Below are positions 10,091 through 23,011 of a DNA stretch of 64,000 nt, piece by piece. Source of the DNA: Diplosphaera chodatii (Eukaryota > Chlorophyta > Trebouxiophyceae > Prasiolales > Stichococcaceae); the NCBI GenBank assembly GCA_032358165.1, contig JAALGY010000051.1, positions 372,001 to 436,000 of the forward strand, read 5' to 3'. The translations under genes were made by a program, and so were the position numbers. Position 1 is the first letter of the stretch. Each line of letters starts with the position of its first letter. Under the pieces are notes generated by a model. The model did not search any database, was not told the origin of the DNA, and saw nothing but the letters and a program-made list of their open reading frames with translations.

Positions 10091-12108
10091 ATGAGCGGCA
10101 TCACGGCGTCAAACCTCCGGGCGAACTTTGACCGAGACCAGGACTGGATTGGCCAGGTGGACCTCTCTTGACCTTGCTCGCTCCTGGGTTCTGGCGATTG
10201 CCCTGCGGCGTGTGGGCATCTGGCAACGCACTGTCACTCAACACACATGTGGCTTAGCCCAGAGCATAGCGAATCGCACCACATGCTCACAGCATGCATT
10301 GCTCAGCCCAACATGCAGCTCGCTCTCAGGTCGACGGAGGCCGCAAGTTTTGCTGCTGTCCTGTAGATACCGAATGAAGGCTGCCACACAGATTAGCTGC
10401 ACTGTTGATCACCTTGCCTGCATGCTTAGGCTCTGGAGTGACAGATGACCCATCAGGGCGCAAGGTTGAGAGCGCAGCCTGGGCAGGAAGACGTACGACG
10501 GTCGTGCCACTGAAGCTCCTGCTGCGCTGCAGATGTCGCCCTACCTCGTGTTCGAGACAGACAGCGACAAGCAGAAGACAGACGTGGCGGACGACGCAGG
10601 CGAGTCGGCGGCCTGGACCGGCCCCGTGCGCCTGAGCGGCAATGGTCCAATCAAGGTGAACTGCTGAAATACTTTCAGTTGTATTGTGGAGGGCAGGTGC
10701 TGCAGACGCACCAGAGGCCACTGATTGCAATGAAACTAGTGCGTGGCGGCGGAAAGTCGGGACAACCATCCATTCTACAGCTTTAAAGGCATGCATGCTT
10801 TTGGCCAGATGTGGTCAAGGAGTGGCGAACAGACCTGCACTGTACCGTAGGTGACTGCCAAGGTGAGCAAGACTCTCATGGACAAGACAATTGGCAGCGG
10901 CACGCCGTCAACCGACTACGGTGGCCAGGGTGGCCAGACGGTGACGCTCATTGATGATGACGGCAAGACGGTCGGCCAGGTGTGACGTCCCAGCCCACGA
11001 TACATACAGTAATAATGCTCAGGTATTTCATGGTCTGTAATCAGCGCTGAATACACACATTTGCCTGCTGTGATGTGGTTGTGCAACTGATTGCAGCACT
11101 GCGCTGCAGGCTGCTGTGTTTTGTGTTACCCGCCTTGCATGTGTGTGTGCACAGGTGACAATGGATGTTGACAGTGGCAGCGGCGGCGGCGGATATGGTG
11201 GCGGTGGTGGTGGTCATCAGGGCAGCTACGGTGGGGGCGGCCAGAGCAGCTATGGAGGCCAGCAGCAGGTAACACTTACTTGCAGCTGAGGGCTTCGGCT
11301 TTCAACAACAATGAACTCACACTGGCAGCAGACAGTACCGGCTGTGCACTGCTTCGTGTCACTTGTTTGCGGTGGTCGCGATACATCATTACTACTATGA
11401 GTGTGAGTGGACAAATTTTGACCGCCTTGTGCTCCAGGGCTACTCTGGTGACGCTGGTGGGAACTATGGCAGCGGGCAACAGGCAAGTGTACTCCTGCCG
11501 CCTTGGGTGCCCCTTCCGCCAGCAGCATGCTTACTGAGCACTGTGCATCTTGCAGTCAGCTTGCACAGCACTGTGTGTATGTCGACACACTGCCTACGGC
11601 AGTCATGCTGCTGCAGGTCGCTGAACTGATGTGTGCGTGCACCTCTTAATCATAGCAGGGGTACGGCGGTCAGGGCGGTGGCTACTCGGACCAGGTAGTT
11701 GCGCAGTTCCAACAGCTGCCAGTCGCCTTGAAAGCGGCCTGCAATGGGCATATGAACCGCCCGAGTCACACTGCAAGCGCTTGCCTGACGTCCACAACAT
11801 TCAGCAGTGCTTGTCATGGTGGTTTGCAGGGTTATGGCGGCCAGGGTGGTGGCCAGGAGGGCTACGGTGGGCAGGGCGGTGGCCAAGAGGGCTACTCTGG
11901 TGGCGGCGGCGGGTACACCGGCCAGGTGACCGTCGACTGCCGAGCGAGAGTGTATGTCATTCTGCTCTGCAGCAGCTTTCCCTTGAGGTTATGAACAGTG
12001 CACCTGTCCATCAAGCTGTTGCAACACACTTGGCGTCTTCTCACCCTGCTGGGTTTGTTGCAGGGTGGGGACTACGGCAACCAGGGCTACCGTAGCCCTA
12101 ACTACTGA
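10091..12108 (+). CDS. C2-like domain protein with Gly-Tyr-Gln-rich repeat tail
   Basis: Eight exons in closed phase: 10091-10156, 10533-10655, 10851-10979, 11155-11268, 11438-11482, 11659-11694, 11830-11925, 12064-12108, giving 217 aa. Residues 1-110 form a C2-like beta sandwich: start MSGITASNLRANFD, then SPYLVFETDSDKQKTD, PIKVTAKVSK and the closing strand QTVTLIDDDGKTVGQVTMDV. This resembles the small plant SRC2/PvC2 C2 proteins, which bind membranes in response to calcium, but the full Asp set for calcium is not evident. From about residue 115 the chain is low complexity, rich in Gly, Tyr and Gln, with units such as GYGGQGGGQEGYGGQGGGQ, ending NQGYRSPNY. Introns 4-7 fall between repeat units, so exon shuffling or duplication is a plausible origin of the tail. 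The ATG at 10091 sits in a CAGCCACC context. The intron after 11482 has a near-ideal GC donor (CAG, then GCAAGT). Confidence 0.85.
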
Positions 12109-12791
12109 GCTGGCCAGCACTTCGACGCCTGGCGCACAGCCAGCTTCTGAGTGAAGATTCCTACAGGAAGGAATGCCAAGGAGATGATGATTTGAGATCT
12201 ATGAGGAGCGAGCCCTGAGCGCTGCAGCAGTTGTACCTGCTTCATGACTTTACGTTGCCATTCTAAATACGCTGCATAGCATGATGAGCGGCACAAATTC
12301 CCAATCAGAGTCGAGTAATATCTGTGGCTGCTGAAGTTGATGGACTTGCAAGAGCATGCTGCTCCACGTCAGTGCAGGCATGGCTTCATGCACAATGCAC
12401 ACGCACAGCATGCAACTATGACCACAGCCGCAGCATGCAGGCAATGGCTTGAGCATGCTCATGCGAGGTGCTGAAGTCAAGTGCTCATGCGCATCGTGCT
12501 GCATGCTGGGCTGATCATCGGCTGCTCGTAACCCTCGTCAGCGATGTTGCCGCCACATCCGCCATGTGTGGTAGGCACAGTCGCCACGCTGTTGGCGAGG
12601 GACGTTTCGAGGCTCTAATATCCTGCAGAATCGTATGTGGGCTGCTGGCTGGCTTCCCACAGAAGCAGGTTAAAGCCCCGTGTGTCCACCGCACACTGCA
12701 CTTGCAGCACACTTCTCGTCAGTACATACTTGCTGTAAATCCCTGCTTCTCGCACCTGCCTGATCTTGTGCAAAGACCACCAGTTGCAGCA
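12109..12791. other. Intergenic region between tandem C2-like genes
   Basis: About 680 bp on the same strand as both neighbours. It contains many GCATGC-type words, which are common throughout this genome. No coding signal, RNA gene or clear promoter element was recognised. Confidence 0.45.
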
Positions 12792-15256
12792 ATGACGACG
12801 ACCCTGACAGTGACCGACATCACGGCTTCTTTCAACGGCCGGCATGCCTTCGGACCCAGCCTGAACAAGGTGAGGCTCACGGCCACCGATCTTGCTGCTG
12901 ACGAGCATGATCGGGTGTCTTTGGTTCCTGCTGTGTGTCGCGGGTCTGGCGCTGATCAGCAGATGGTAGGATCAGTGAGCGCTGATTGTGCATGGGTCAG
13001 CCTGATGCGTCAGCATACCGCTGTGCAAGTAAGCGCTGCCACGCTACGGGCTTTCGCCACATACAGTCTGCATGAGCCGATGCGTACCTGCTGCTTGCTG
13101 ATCGCCACGCCGGTGCTGGGAAGCTGCCACTTTTGCCGCCGGATTGACCCCACCAGTGTCCGGAGGAGTCTTTGCGGTTGTGGCTGGTCTGATGGGCCGC
13201 CACGCCGCCTGATCAGCGCGTTCCGAAGCACGACAGCATTACGATCGAATGTATGCTCTTCAGCATGCATATGCATGGGCTAATCATCACCCTGATAAAT
13301 GAGCCACTGCTCGCGGAGGCTCACTCAGCACGATCAGCATGGCCTTGATTTGTTCAACAAACAGGGAGCTGCGGCCCCCTGCAGCATCTATGTTGCAGGG
13401 GGCCAATTGCATCCTGACGATGATGACCACCTTGAGACTCGCGAGATCTCACTGCTGCACTTGCAAAGGGCAGATGCAATTCATGACCTGCTTGTAGGGC
13501 CCATCCGAGTTCAGGTACAGCATCATCACCCAGTAAAAGCTGAGCAGGAGAGCTTTTCCTCTGTGGGTGATGACCTCGCTGGGCCTCATGCTGTACCCTT
13601 CTCTGAGTTGTCAATCTGCCGCTGGTCCTCTGCCTCTGCAGGCCAGCCCCTTCATCGAGGTGCAGGCGCCGCGCGGCGGCCGCGCCTGCACGGCAGCCGA
13701 TCTGGAGCATGCCCACGGCAAGGCAGCCGCCTGGGCCCCGGGACCGATCAAGCTGGAGCGCGCCGGATCCCACCTTGTCATAAAGGTATTACTTGCACGC
13801 AGTTCTCTCATCATCCATGAGTAGTTGTGCAAATTTTTGCCACTCGAGGGTGTGTGTCTGACCCTGGGAGAGCCACTATTCGACCATTGCATTGCGACCC
13901 ACTTGTGCCAATGGTACGTTATCGATGTTGTTACCCACTGACAGCACAAGGCAATGCATGCAAAGGTCAGCTGCCAGCACAGGTAGTCAGCACCGAGGTG
14001 CTGCTGTGATGAGGCTTGAATGACTGTAGGTTCTGCTCGCACAGTGCAAGGGCGCAGTTTGAGATTGTATGGTTCTGATTGCAGGTGGTGGCAAGAGCCA
14101 AGGACCCAGCTGCATTCCCCGATTCTCCAAATCCGCCAGCAGACGTCATTGCCATGGCTCGCGTGTCGGCTCATTCACCAGTTGGCGATCACAGTGTCCA
14201 GACTGCCACGCTGCTGGATGGGAGTGGCCGCGCCGCCGGAGAGGTGCGTAATAGCTGACCACATGCGGGCTGTTTGTCCAGCTGCAGACCTGCTTGGCTT
14301 ATTAAGAGTGTAGAGCAGAATCGCAACGCCACATCCGATCGTGAGCATCATCTCCAGAGCTGACGTCATGAGGCACTACGATTTGAACCACGCGTAGGTG
14401 ACATGCAAGGTGGAGGACACCGGGCAGGGCACAGTCGAGAAAATTGTTGCTGCAGATGACCAGGCTGATCCAGACTCTCCATCCGCGTCCAGCACTGCAA
14501 GCAACAGGTGGGTGACGTATGACGCCCAATGCCTGCTGCATGACCATGTCACCCTGTGCTGTGCTTGGCCGGCTGGAACAGTCCACTGCTCAGGCGCACG
14601 GCTTGTTGAGACTGGCACGCAGTTCCCAAGTGCAGACCCTGACGCTGACCCTGACCCTGATGGAATCACTCAACTGATGATGTGCAGCAGCAGCAGCGTG
14701 GGTGCCCACATCAAGTCGGCTGTAGGGACTGCAGCCGGAAAGTGGGCACTGTTTTCTCAGTTGTGCACTTTGTTCGCCATGTAGGTCTGGCACACTGTGT
14801 GAGGCAGCGATCCGTGCTGCCCTTGCAGACGCAGTGCATATCATCAGGCGACACTGACGTCTTCAGTGACCTTCGATGGCTGCACACGCACACCATCCCC
14901 CTGTCCCTCTGTACATGCAGGACCCTCAAGCTTGCATCGTGCATGTGGACTGCACCCGCAGCAGCCTTCACCGACTCCGAGGCAGTGTACCGCCATCAGG
15001 TGAACCTGCATGCTTGTCACACATCTATGCTGAAGCATCGAAGTCATGATGTGGGTGCGCAGCACAACGGCTGCAATCCAGCTGAGTGTCACGCATTAAC
15101 CCTAAACCCTCGAGCATGCAGGTGTGCAAAGCGTGCTTACCTGCCGCATGTGCTGGTCGCTCTGACATGCATCTGCTGCCCATCCAGGACACTTTCTGCG
15201 CGGTTTTTGGGACGTTCCCCACGCCAATGACTGGAACTAGCTTCCTGCGGGTGTGA
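12792..15256 (+). CDS. Second C2-like domain protein, tandem paralog without the repeat tail
   Basis: The first four exons are well supported: 12792-12869, 13642-13785, 14085-14243, 14398-14507. They read MTTTLTVTDITASFNGRHAF, then SPFIEVQAPRGGRACTAADL, a strand KLERAGSHLVIK and TATLLDGSGRAAGEVTCKVE. Block by block, with the same exon divisions, these match the first C2-like protein (compare QTVTLIDDDGKTVGQVTMDV), so the two genes are a tandem duplication. A longer acidic loop (DPAAFPDSPNPPADV) is inserted here. Two further exons, 14921-14999 and 15122-15256, fit in phase and would give a 234-aa product ending TGTSFLRV, but their protein sequence is not clearly domain-like, so the 3' end is uncertain. 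No GYGGQ tail is present. Confidence 0.7.
15103..15116 (+). repeat. Short telomere-like motif in an intron
   Basis: Two near-consecutive CCCTAAA-type units occur in the last proposed intron of the second C2-like gene. CCCTAAA/TTTAGGG is the telomere repeat of plants and many green algae. A similar short motif occurs near 18710. Both are too short to be more than a remnant or chance. Confidence 0.4.
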
Positions 15257-15920
15257 ACACAGCATTGCAATGTGCGATGTGGACACTGCGCCAGCAGCAG
15301 CCACGGTATAGTTCACCGATATACCATCGGTACGCCAAAGCAGCCTACCTGGTAGGCTTGGCCTACCCGGAGAACGGGGCACTCATGTGCCTGCTGCTGT
15401 TGACGACAGCAATGTGGCGCAGCAAGCACAGGGGCTTGGGGCTTGGGAACGATGGTCTTCGGTTACCTGTGGGTACTTCATGTGCTGTTATGATGAACTT
15501 GTAGGCATAGGTGCATACTGTGCCTCCTGTGAGGTTGCCAGCGCCATGTATGGCAGTCAAATTCATACAACGGTAGTTCCAGCACAGCTGGAGGGTTCGT
15601 GCAATTCGATATTTGTCCTGACAATGCTTGCAATACTGTCCAACATGCTCATGAGGCAATGACATCATGCCCAGCATCTCATCCCGACAGGGCTGAGCAG
15701 TGCTCTGGCCTACTACATCAGACACAGGCTATTCGAGCCTCTAGCAAGAGGCGCGCCACACATGACTGGGTCACCCTGACTGTCTGAGGTCACGCTTACT
15801 CCCCGATACTAACTGATTAATGTGCAGCAACCCAGCTCTGCATGCCCCCGCCCATTCAGTACTTCTTGCTGCCTCGCCAGTCCAGCATCGCCAGTCCAGC
15901 ATCGACTGCCTCATGATTGC
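15257..15920. other. Convergent 3' region of the C2-like gene and subtilase copy 1
   Basis: About 660 bp where two genes meet tail to tail. It should contain both 3' UTRs. A perfect 14-bp direct repeat lies inside it; otherwise nothing was recognised. Confidence 0.45.
15877..15904 (+). repeat. Perfect 14-bp tandem repeat
   Basis: CCAGTCCAGCATCG occurs twice back to back (15877-15890 and 15891-15904) in the 3' flank of subtilase copy 1. Confidence 0.8.
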
Positions 15921-18900
15921 TCACGCATCAGCCATTCCTTGGGGCCCCTGCATTCCGTGCACATGATGTCTGGTGGGTGCAGCAGTCCGATGTGCACCAG
16001 GAGTCACCAGCATGTCTAGTGTGCCTGGTGAGGCCAGCACCCAATCGTCACACATGTGATGCATGGTGGTTGCTGAGCGCCTACCCTTCGCGGTACAGTA
16101 GGCTGCGCCTGCGCCAACGCCCTTGGGCCGCGTGACCCGGAAGCGCAGCGTAGAGTTTGTGATGACGAGTGCGGTCTTGGCGTCGCCTCGTGGCCGGATC
16201 ATGGTGAACGTCACCTGCAGGCCAGGACATACACTGACCAAGGTGAGTTGGATTTCCATGCTGATAGTGCAGTGGTTGCCAAACATTGGGAGTGCAGGCA
16301 TGTATAGGCGGACCTGATACAATCCGTTGGGCAGCACGCAGCGGAAGTTGAAGTTGCTCAGACCGGGCTGCCTCTTGTCGGGTATAATGGCGGTGTTCAC
16401 ATAGTAGTAAGGAACCTGCCATATGCACCACAGATCTGGCAGCCACAGTCCCTGTGATTGTCATTGTCAGTGAACGTGCATGGGGTGCACACACATGCAA
16501 GACACGGCTTTACTCACACGCCATGCAGCTCACCTGCAGGAGCTCAGTGAGATCTGGGAACAGCTTGTCGACAAACCTGCGCATGATGCCAGCAGGTGAC
16601 GTCAGGAGTGAGCACGACTCTGCAGACTTGGATGTCTTTTGATGGTGCACGCAAGCCGTGCAGTGGTGATCATAGCATCACGAGCGCGAGGCATATGTCA
16701 GGGCACGTGCATGCGAAATGACGGGCCAGCGGAGTAGGCACCTGAGCTTCAGGCCAGTGCTGAGCTGTGTGACGACCCCTGTCAGACGCTGAACTGGCAG
16801 GCTGAACTGGAAGAAGACCGTTGGGAAGGTGTTGTTCATGTTGAACGTGACGCCAGCCCTGCACACATTGCAAACGTCGTTACCGAGTTCGAATATCAGG
16901 AGACGGCTGAATAGAGGAGGCCATCTGTGCTGTGCGCTATGCATGAAGGCTGAAGGCATGCTGGGTAGACATCCCCTCCCCGAGTGTCCACATGGTTACT
17001 GTAGCCTTGCGGGCATCATGAGGACATGCAGCACAAGGGCCATGACCAAACGTAACACTCACCAGCTCCCGAAGGATGGCACTGCATCGATGAACGTGTC
17101 CTCGTTGGTGGCTGCAAAGCCATCAAAGTCTGGTGGCGGCCCAGCACTGCCTGCATGTATGTGAGCTTGTAGATGGAATGCACACAGAAGGTAGAGCCGA
17201 GCACAACGAATTCTCCAGCGCTGTGGTAGCCGTTCATAGCAGACTGGCCGAGGTGGTATCCTCCAACGCACTACATATGACAAACCTAGGAGTGCCCCAG
17301 AGATGGGGTTGAGCTTCTGAAAGTTCCCCTTCACCCCATAGTACGGGACCCGTAGGATCCGCTCAGGCTTGGAGTTGAGCTTCATGACGAAGTATCCACC
17401 AAACACGCCCAGTTCTGCGTGTCGAACGAACATGCGATCCATGAGCAGCTCCATTCTGTGGCGGCGTCGGCAAGGCACATGAGCAGATGAGAAGGCTAAT
17501 GTGCGGTCAAGGGCGTGACTTCGTCTGCTATACCCAGGAGGCCCCTTGGAGGTGTGATGGTGACGACGAAGCTGGCGCTAGACTTTGCCGGCACAACAAT
17601 TGTCTTCTTGCTAAGCTTCACGGCAGCAGGCGCAATTTGCATAGTCTGCAGTGCGTGCGCACGAGAGGCTTCTGTTGCCTGAGAACTTTTGCAAAGGCAA
17701 TGCACAGCAATTTCAACCACCACGCCACAGCTGCAACAAGGCATTTCATAGCATGCAGAGAAGTGCACGGGCACCTGGATCTCGTAGTCCTGCGCTAGTG
17801 TTGCCACATGTGAGATGGCAAACCTGACCGGCTTGGCGTCCGTATTTCTGATTGTGATCTTCTTGCTGACTGCCTTGGCGACATCACCTGCATGGTGACA
17901 TGCCAAGGTGGTAACAGCTGGGAGCACTATGCTGATATTGCCGAAGCAAATGTGAACGAAGATTCAAGCATTCAGCTGCGCCTCTCCTCCAACACTGATG
18001 CACACCTAACGCAAACCGAGATGGTTCCACCAGCTGCTTCGTTGTCAATGCTGAGTAGACGTCGACTGCTCCTGCACCCTGCTTTGTGACCTGCAAATCA
18101 ACGATCGTGATGTCTGCTGTATGATTAGACGCCGCACATACCAACCACGAACCCAGGTGCAGGCTGAACTTGACCACAGCCACCCATTGGCAGACTGCCA
18201 CCGCCATACCACCAGTAAACGGCATGTCTGGTCAGTGCAGCCTGCAGAGAACAGCGCACCGGTGCCAGCTGTAGGCTCTCCCGCGTGCCTAGCGGCGTCA
18301 CATCAAATGCATCCCGCGCTGGAATGGCTGTGTTCTGCAGGCGCTGCCTGACCTCACTCAGGGTGATGCCTGCAACAGCAAGGTGCCTAGATGGTCTGTG
18401 GCGAACGGACTTGTGTGAGGTGACTGCAGTAGCAGCAGCAGCAGGTATGCGACCTAGGTGTGCAGCCACAAACAGGCCCACAGTAGCATATCTCACGAGG
18501 GAAGCGCTGCTTGAGGAGTGCAACACATCCTGCGACTTCGGGCGTTGCTGCAGATGTGCCTGAGAAGTCCTGATAGCCTCCCAGCGCCACGATTTCCGTT
18601 GTGAACTGCACAGGTAACACACACAGGGTGTTGATGGCACCACGACAGAGCAGAGCAGAGCAAGATCACTCCAGCTGCATGCTGTTGCACACAACATGGT
18701 GCCTATCCAAGACCCCTAAACCCTGCACGCACAACGGGCGCCAGGCCCGGCGCCGCCACGTCTGGACCAAACGACAGGTCGGCAGCGGGTCCGTTGGACG
18801 TGAATTGCGCCAGGCGGCCCCTGGCGGCGGGCACTGCCACCCGAACCTGCATATGGCAGGGGTGCCTGGCTCACGGCGGCTCAGCAACCGGCAGCGCATG

Positions 18901-21900
18901 TGACGGCGCGTTGCATCGCGCCACAGCTTTGTGTGCCACGTGTTCACGGCCAAGGCTGCATGTGTCAGGTGTTAGCGCCTGGGTTTAGGTTTGTGGCGTG
19001 AATGCAGTGGGGCTGCTGACGCTGACGCACCCGCCCAGACTTGAACGTGATCGTCCCACGCCCCGTGAGCGACCTCCTGACCAGCGCATTGCCAGCAGCC
19101 TGCAGCCAGAAAGATTCTGCAGCGTTGCAGCAAACGGTTGGCTGCCTTTGCAGCTCTCACGCTCCGTGCATTGATTGACCTGAACACGAGAATGCAGTGA
19201 AGTGCAACAGTTGTTGCGATATGTTGCAGGGCTGGAGTCACCTGAGTGAGGAATGCAGCTGGGAACTTTGAATTCGTGTCGTTCGCGCCAAGCAGAGAGA
19301 AGCCTCGCAGCTGGTCATCGACGAAAAGTGCTCCAAGAGCACCTGCAGGAGCATGCGCACATGATCAGCAGTGGCTTGCTCGTGAACAACACTTCAAGAT
19401 TTGAGCAGGTGACACATGCCTCAGCTGCTGTCACACCTGCGATGCGCAGCGAGCTCAGCTTGTTGGGGCTGATGCACCCTCGGCGTGCAATAACTGCAAT
19501 CTTGCCTCGCACGGCGGCAGGGGAGTCCTGTAACCCATCCACACACCAGAGTGACGCCAGAGCACTCTGAGGCAGTGTCACAACAGATGTCATTGAAGCA
19601 GGCGGTGAAGCATCATTCGACGACTCACGTCGCAGGCGTCCGAGTCGGGCGACGCCAGCAGCTTGCCGGCGGCGCTGAAGCGCCACTTGCCCGGCACGTA
19701 CAGGGGCAGCGCCTTGTTCAGGGGAAAGTCCTTCACCTCGGCGCCGCTCAGCAGCTGGGCGCGGGTGTAGTACAGCTGCGGTGGACCAGGTGTAGTCAGA
19801 CGCCTCCAGATTTGATGATTGTTTCACAGGAGCGTCATGGTCGCGGCGGGCACCAGCCACATCAGCAGCTGTACTTTGGCAGCTGCTAGGAGACAGCAGC
19901 TGCACGACGTACTGCACGCCATCCGCTGCCTTGAAGCGCACCAAAATACAGCACTGCGTCCGCATGTACCTGCAGCCGTCCAGGGTTGGCGATGGCCGAG
20001 TGCACCCAGGCGGCAGCATCGGAGGACGCGCCCACGCTCAGCAGTGACGGCTCCACATTGCCCAGGGTGTACCTGCGGGTTGCGGGGAAGCAGATGTGGT
20101 CACCCTCGCAGCTGCACCTGCTGCTGCTGAGAATTGCCGCTGCCAGGAGACTATGGATGAACTGAAAGAGCTGGCATGCTGCTACATAAACCAACAGCTT
20201 GCAGGGCCTGGTCTGTGGGTGCCCACTGTGCCATCATGGCAAGCTGTATCAGGTCCAGTAACAGCGACTGTGCATGGAGTTTTGACGCGAGGCTCACAGG
20301 CCGCCGTTGCCGTCGTTGCCGCCGGCGGCCACCACGAACACGCCCAGCTTCTGCAGGTTCTGCGCCACGAGGCCCAGGTCCCCACCGGTGCCCCTCCCTG
20401 GGTACGCAGCGCTGCCCCCCAGCGACCTGCACACACCAGGGTCGCGGTGCACAGGTCTCATTTTGATCGATGCGAGGGCGGCGGCAAGGGCAGCGGCATG
20501 GTCAAACACATATGGGGCTGCGCCCATGGTGCCGGCAGCCAAGCAGCCGCGACGTGCATTTGCAGCACAGTCAGGGCAGTGGCCTGCTGCTGCTGGGCAG
20601 GGTGACGACTCACAGGTTGATGACCTTGGCGCCGTCACGGTAGGCGCGCTCCACTGCAGCGATGATGAGGTCGTCGCCCGTCGCGTCTGTCGCGCAGGAA
20701 AACACCCTGTAGGCACCTGCGGTAGCAAGGCAGAACAGCCCCGTCGCCGAGAGCAGTCAAGCAGCACAGTGTCTGTCCTGATATCCACAGCGCTCAGAAG
20801 GGTGGCCAAAGACATCAGCAAACAGCGCACAGCATGCAGCTCGACAGCCATGCTGCTGGTTGCCACTGCAAGCTGCAGAATCGTGCCACGCCACAGACCT
20901 ATGGTGACGTCCGGTGCAATGCCCACGAGGTTGCCGCGGGCCGCCAGCAGGCCCGCGACTGCGGTGCCGTGGCCGTTGCAGGGGTCCATGGGATCCGTGT
21001 CTGGCAGGCAGCACGTGTCAGGGTGAGAGTGCCACCACCATCGACGGGCGCACTGGAATCTGGCACTGAGCCATAGAGCATCTATTGGCAGAAAGCTAGA
21101 CAAATTGGTGCTCCGGAAGGGGCGCATCCGCGAGACGATGCTGTTCCAGCAGGCAATCACCTGGGAACAGCTCGTATGCCGCAGCTCCCCCTATGGAGTC
21201 GTCATCTGGGGCTGCACACCAGCATGCAGCAGCTTGGAAGACAATCAGTGGAGATGATAGTGCAAGGGCGCCATCAATGATGAGCAAGCACAGATGACAA
21301 GAAAGCAGGGCACAAAATTGCTGCTATGGTGGGGGATCGTACGTGCTCCTACAATCCCATTATCGCCTGCACACAATGCAAACCCTGCTGTGAGGTCATG
21401 CTGGGGGTTGGCTGACTACACTCCTGCATGAAGGACCTAAGTCATCTTGACAACCTAGCAGCATGGCAGACGATGCGCTTACCTATGAAATCATATCCTG
21501 TCCTGACCCTGAACTTTTTGCCAAAACCGCCCCCCAAATCTGGTTGCGTGTAGTCTACCCCTGTTGAGGGTGCAATACATAGCGTGAGTGGTGCAGGAAG
21601 AGTGAAAGATGGCAAGGGGTCGGACGAAAGCCTTAAAATTTCTGGAACAGCAGGCAACAGCGAGGGCTTCAGGTGCCAGGAAGTGTTGCAATCACCCGAG
21701 TCAATGATGGCGACATGGACCCCTTTTCCGGTGACGCCGGCCTTGTTGGCCAGCCGTGACCGCACCGTCTCGCCTGCATGGCATCACCAGTGCACCATCT
21801 GAGCAGCAACGGCTTGCAGCGTAACCTATAACTAGCCTGGAACCCTAGACAGTGGCTCCAGCTGCCCGTCCACCAGCCTGAAGCCCACAGCAGGCTTTTT

Positions 21901-23011
21901 GTCCGTCCATGGCAGCCGCACCAGCGCCCCACACTTTTGCCAGGCGCCCTCAGCAAATGCATGTCATGTATGTCGCCCGTTCTGCTGGCAGTCCCGGTGC
22001 GCACCGGCATAGATGGTGCTCTTGGCGGGCCGCGCCACCCTGCCGGCCTTGGCCACCGCCTGCGCCACGGTGGCCGCCGAGCGCCGCACCCCGTCCGAGG
22101 TGACACGCGGCGGCAACCTGTAGAACGTCACCGGCGCCACGCTCGCCACCTGGGCACCGCAGGACAGCATCTCACTTCTGTGCAGCCTGTGATGCGCTCT
22201 GCAGGCAGCGCACTCGATGGCATCCCGCATCCGAGCGGCAGGTGATTGTGGGTGGCACGATGCGGGGCGGCTGCAGAGGCGCAGTGCAGCGTGACGCCGG
22301 AGGCCATGGCAGGTGCGTTTTGCAGCTGGCAGTCGCGTGCAGCGCACCCCCGCAATGGCCTTGAGCGCCGCCAGCTGCGCCGCGCGCTGCTCCGCGATTC
22401 CAATCAGCGACACTGAAAAGCCGTTGAAGGTCTGCACCAGCAAACAACCAATGTCACACCATCCAGCTCACGACCATCCTGACGTTGCCTCACCACCACG
22501 CGTGCCTGTTGACCTGTGCGCGCCCAGTACGACAACAGCATGCGATGCAGACATTGCACGAATGTACGCTGCAAGCCCCCTCGCTCCCTGTGTAGGCGCT
22601 GTGCAGAACGTGCTGCATGCTCGCTACAGGGCACATGGGCAGCGGCCAGCGCACCTGGCTGTAGGTGTGGTCCACCCTGACCGCCGTCCGTGCATTTGCC
22701 AGCTGCCCCAGCACGGCAGCCTGCTGCGAAGCGACCGCCGCCGTGGCCGTCGTCTCCGCTGCCGCCAGCCGCCGAGTTGCGCCGCCGCCGCCGCCGCCGC
22801 CACCGCTGATGCCGGCCAGCCGTACCGCCACCGGCATCTCCGTTAGCCGGAGAATCACGCGGCTGGGGACGGGCGGCTGCACGAACGTCGGCTTGACGGC
22901 TGCGCCTGCGGGCGCGGTCGCCAGCAGCTGCAGCGAGAGGGCCATCAGGAGCGCCGTGGCAGCACCGCCGCCACCGCTGCATCTGCACTTCCCCTTCACC
23001 ATCGCAGCCAA
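15921..23011 (-). CDS. Subtilisin-like serine protease, copy 1 (catalytic residues intact)
   Basis: A secreted S8 protease with the domain order of bacterial Vpr and fungal PR1C enzymes. Exon 1 (22655-23011) encodes a signal peptide (ALLMALSLQLLATAPAGA) and the start of the I9 propeptide; exons 22348-22431 and 22005-22149 continue the propeptide. The active site is complete: Asp in GVHVAIIDSG (codon 21700-21702), His in PCNGHGTAVAG (20969-20971), oxyanion Asn in VVAAGGNDGN (20315-20317) and Ser in DFSGTSAATPEVAG (18552-18554). A substrate-site block GVDYTQPDLGGGFGKKF lies at about 21485-21562. A PA-like insertion (VRGKIAVIARRGC, about 19440-19560) lies before the Ser exon. C-terminal Fn3-like strands include SKKITIRNTDAKPVRF (about 17810-17880) and VPAKSSASFVVTITPP (about 17540-17620). 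The last exon contains VTFTMIRPRGDAKTALVITN; the stop is taken at 15921. Exon borders in 21790-21960 and several small middle exons are not fully resolved. Confidence 0.85.
22783..22806. repeat. GCC trinucleotide repeat coding for poly-Gly in subtilase copy 1
   Basis: A run of GCC/CCG triplets codes, on the minus strand, for eight consecutive Gly after LAGIS in the propeptide. Such a tract is prone to length change and the neighbouring paralogs lack it. Confidence 0.8.

Noticed and set aside
20307..21026. 239-codon plus-strand frame across subtilase copy 1
   Set aside because: It lies antisense to exons carrying the catalytic His and the oxyanion Asn and crosses their splice sites; it is a shadow.
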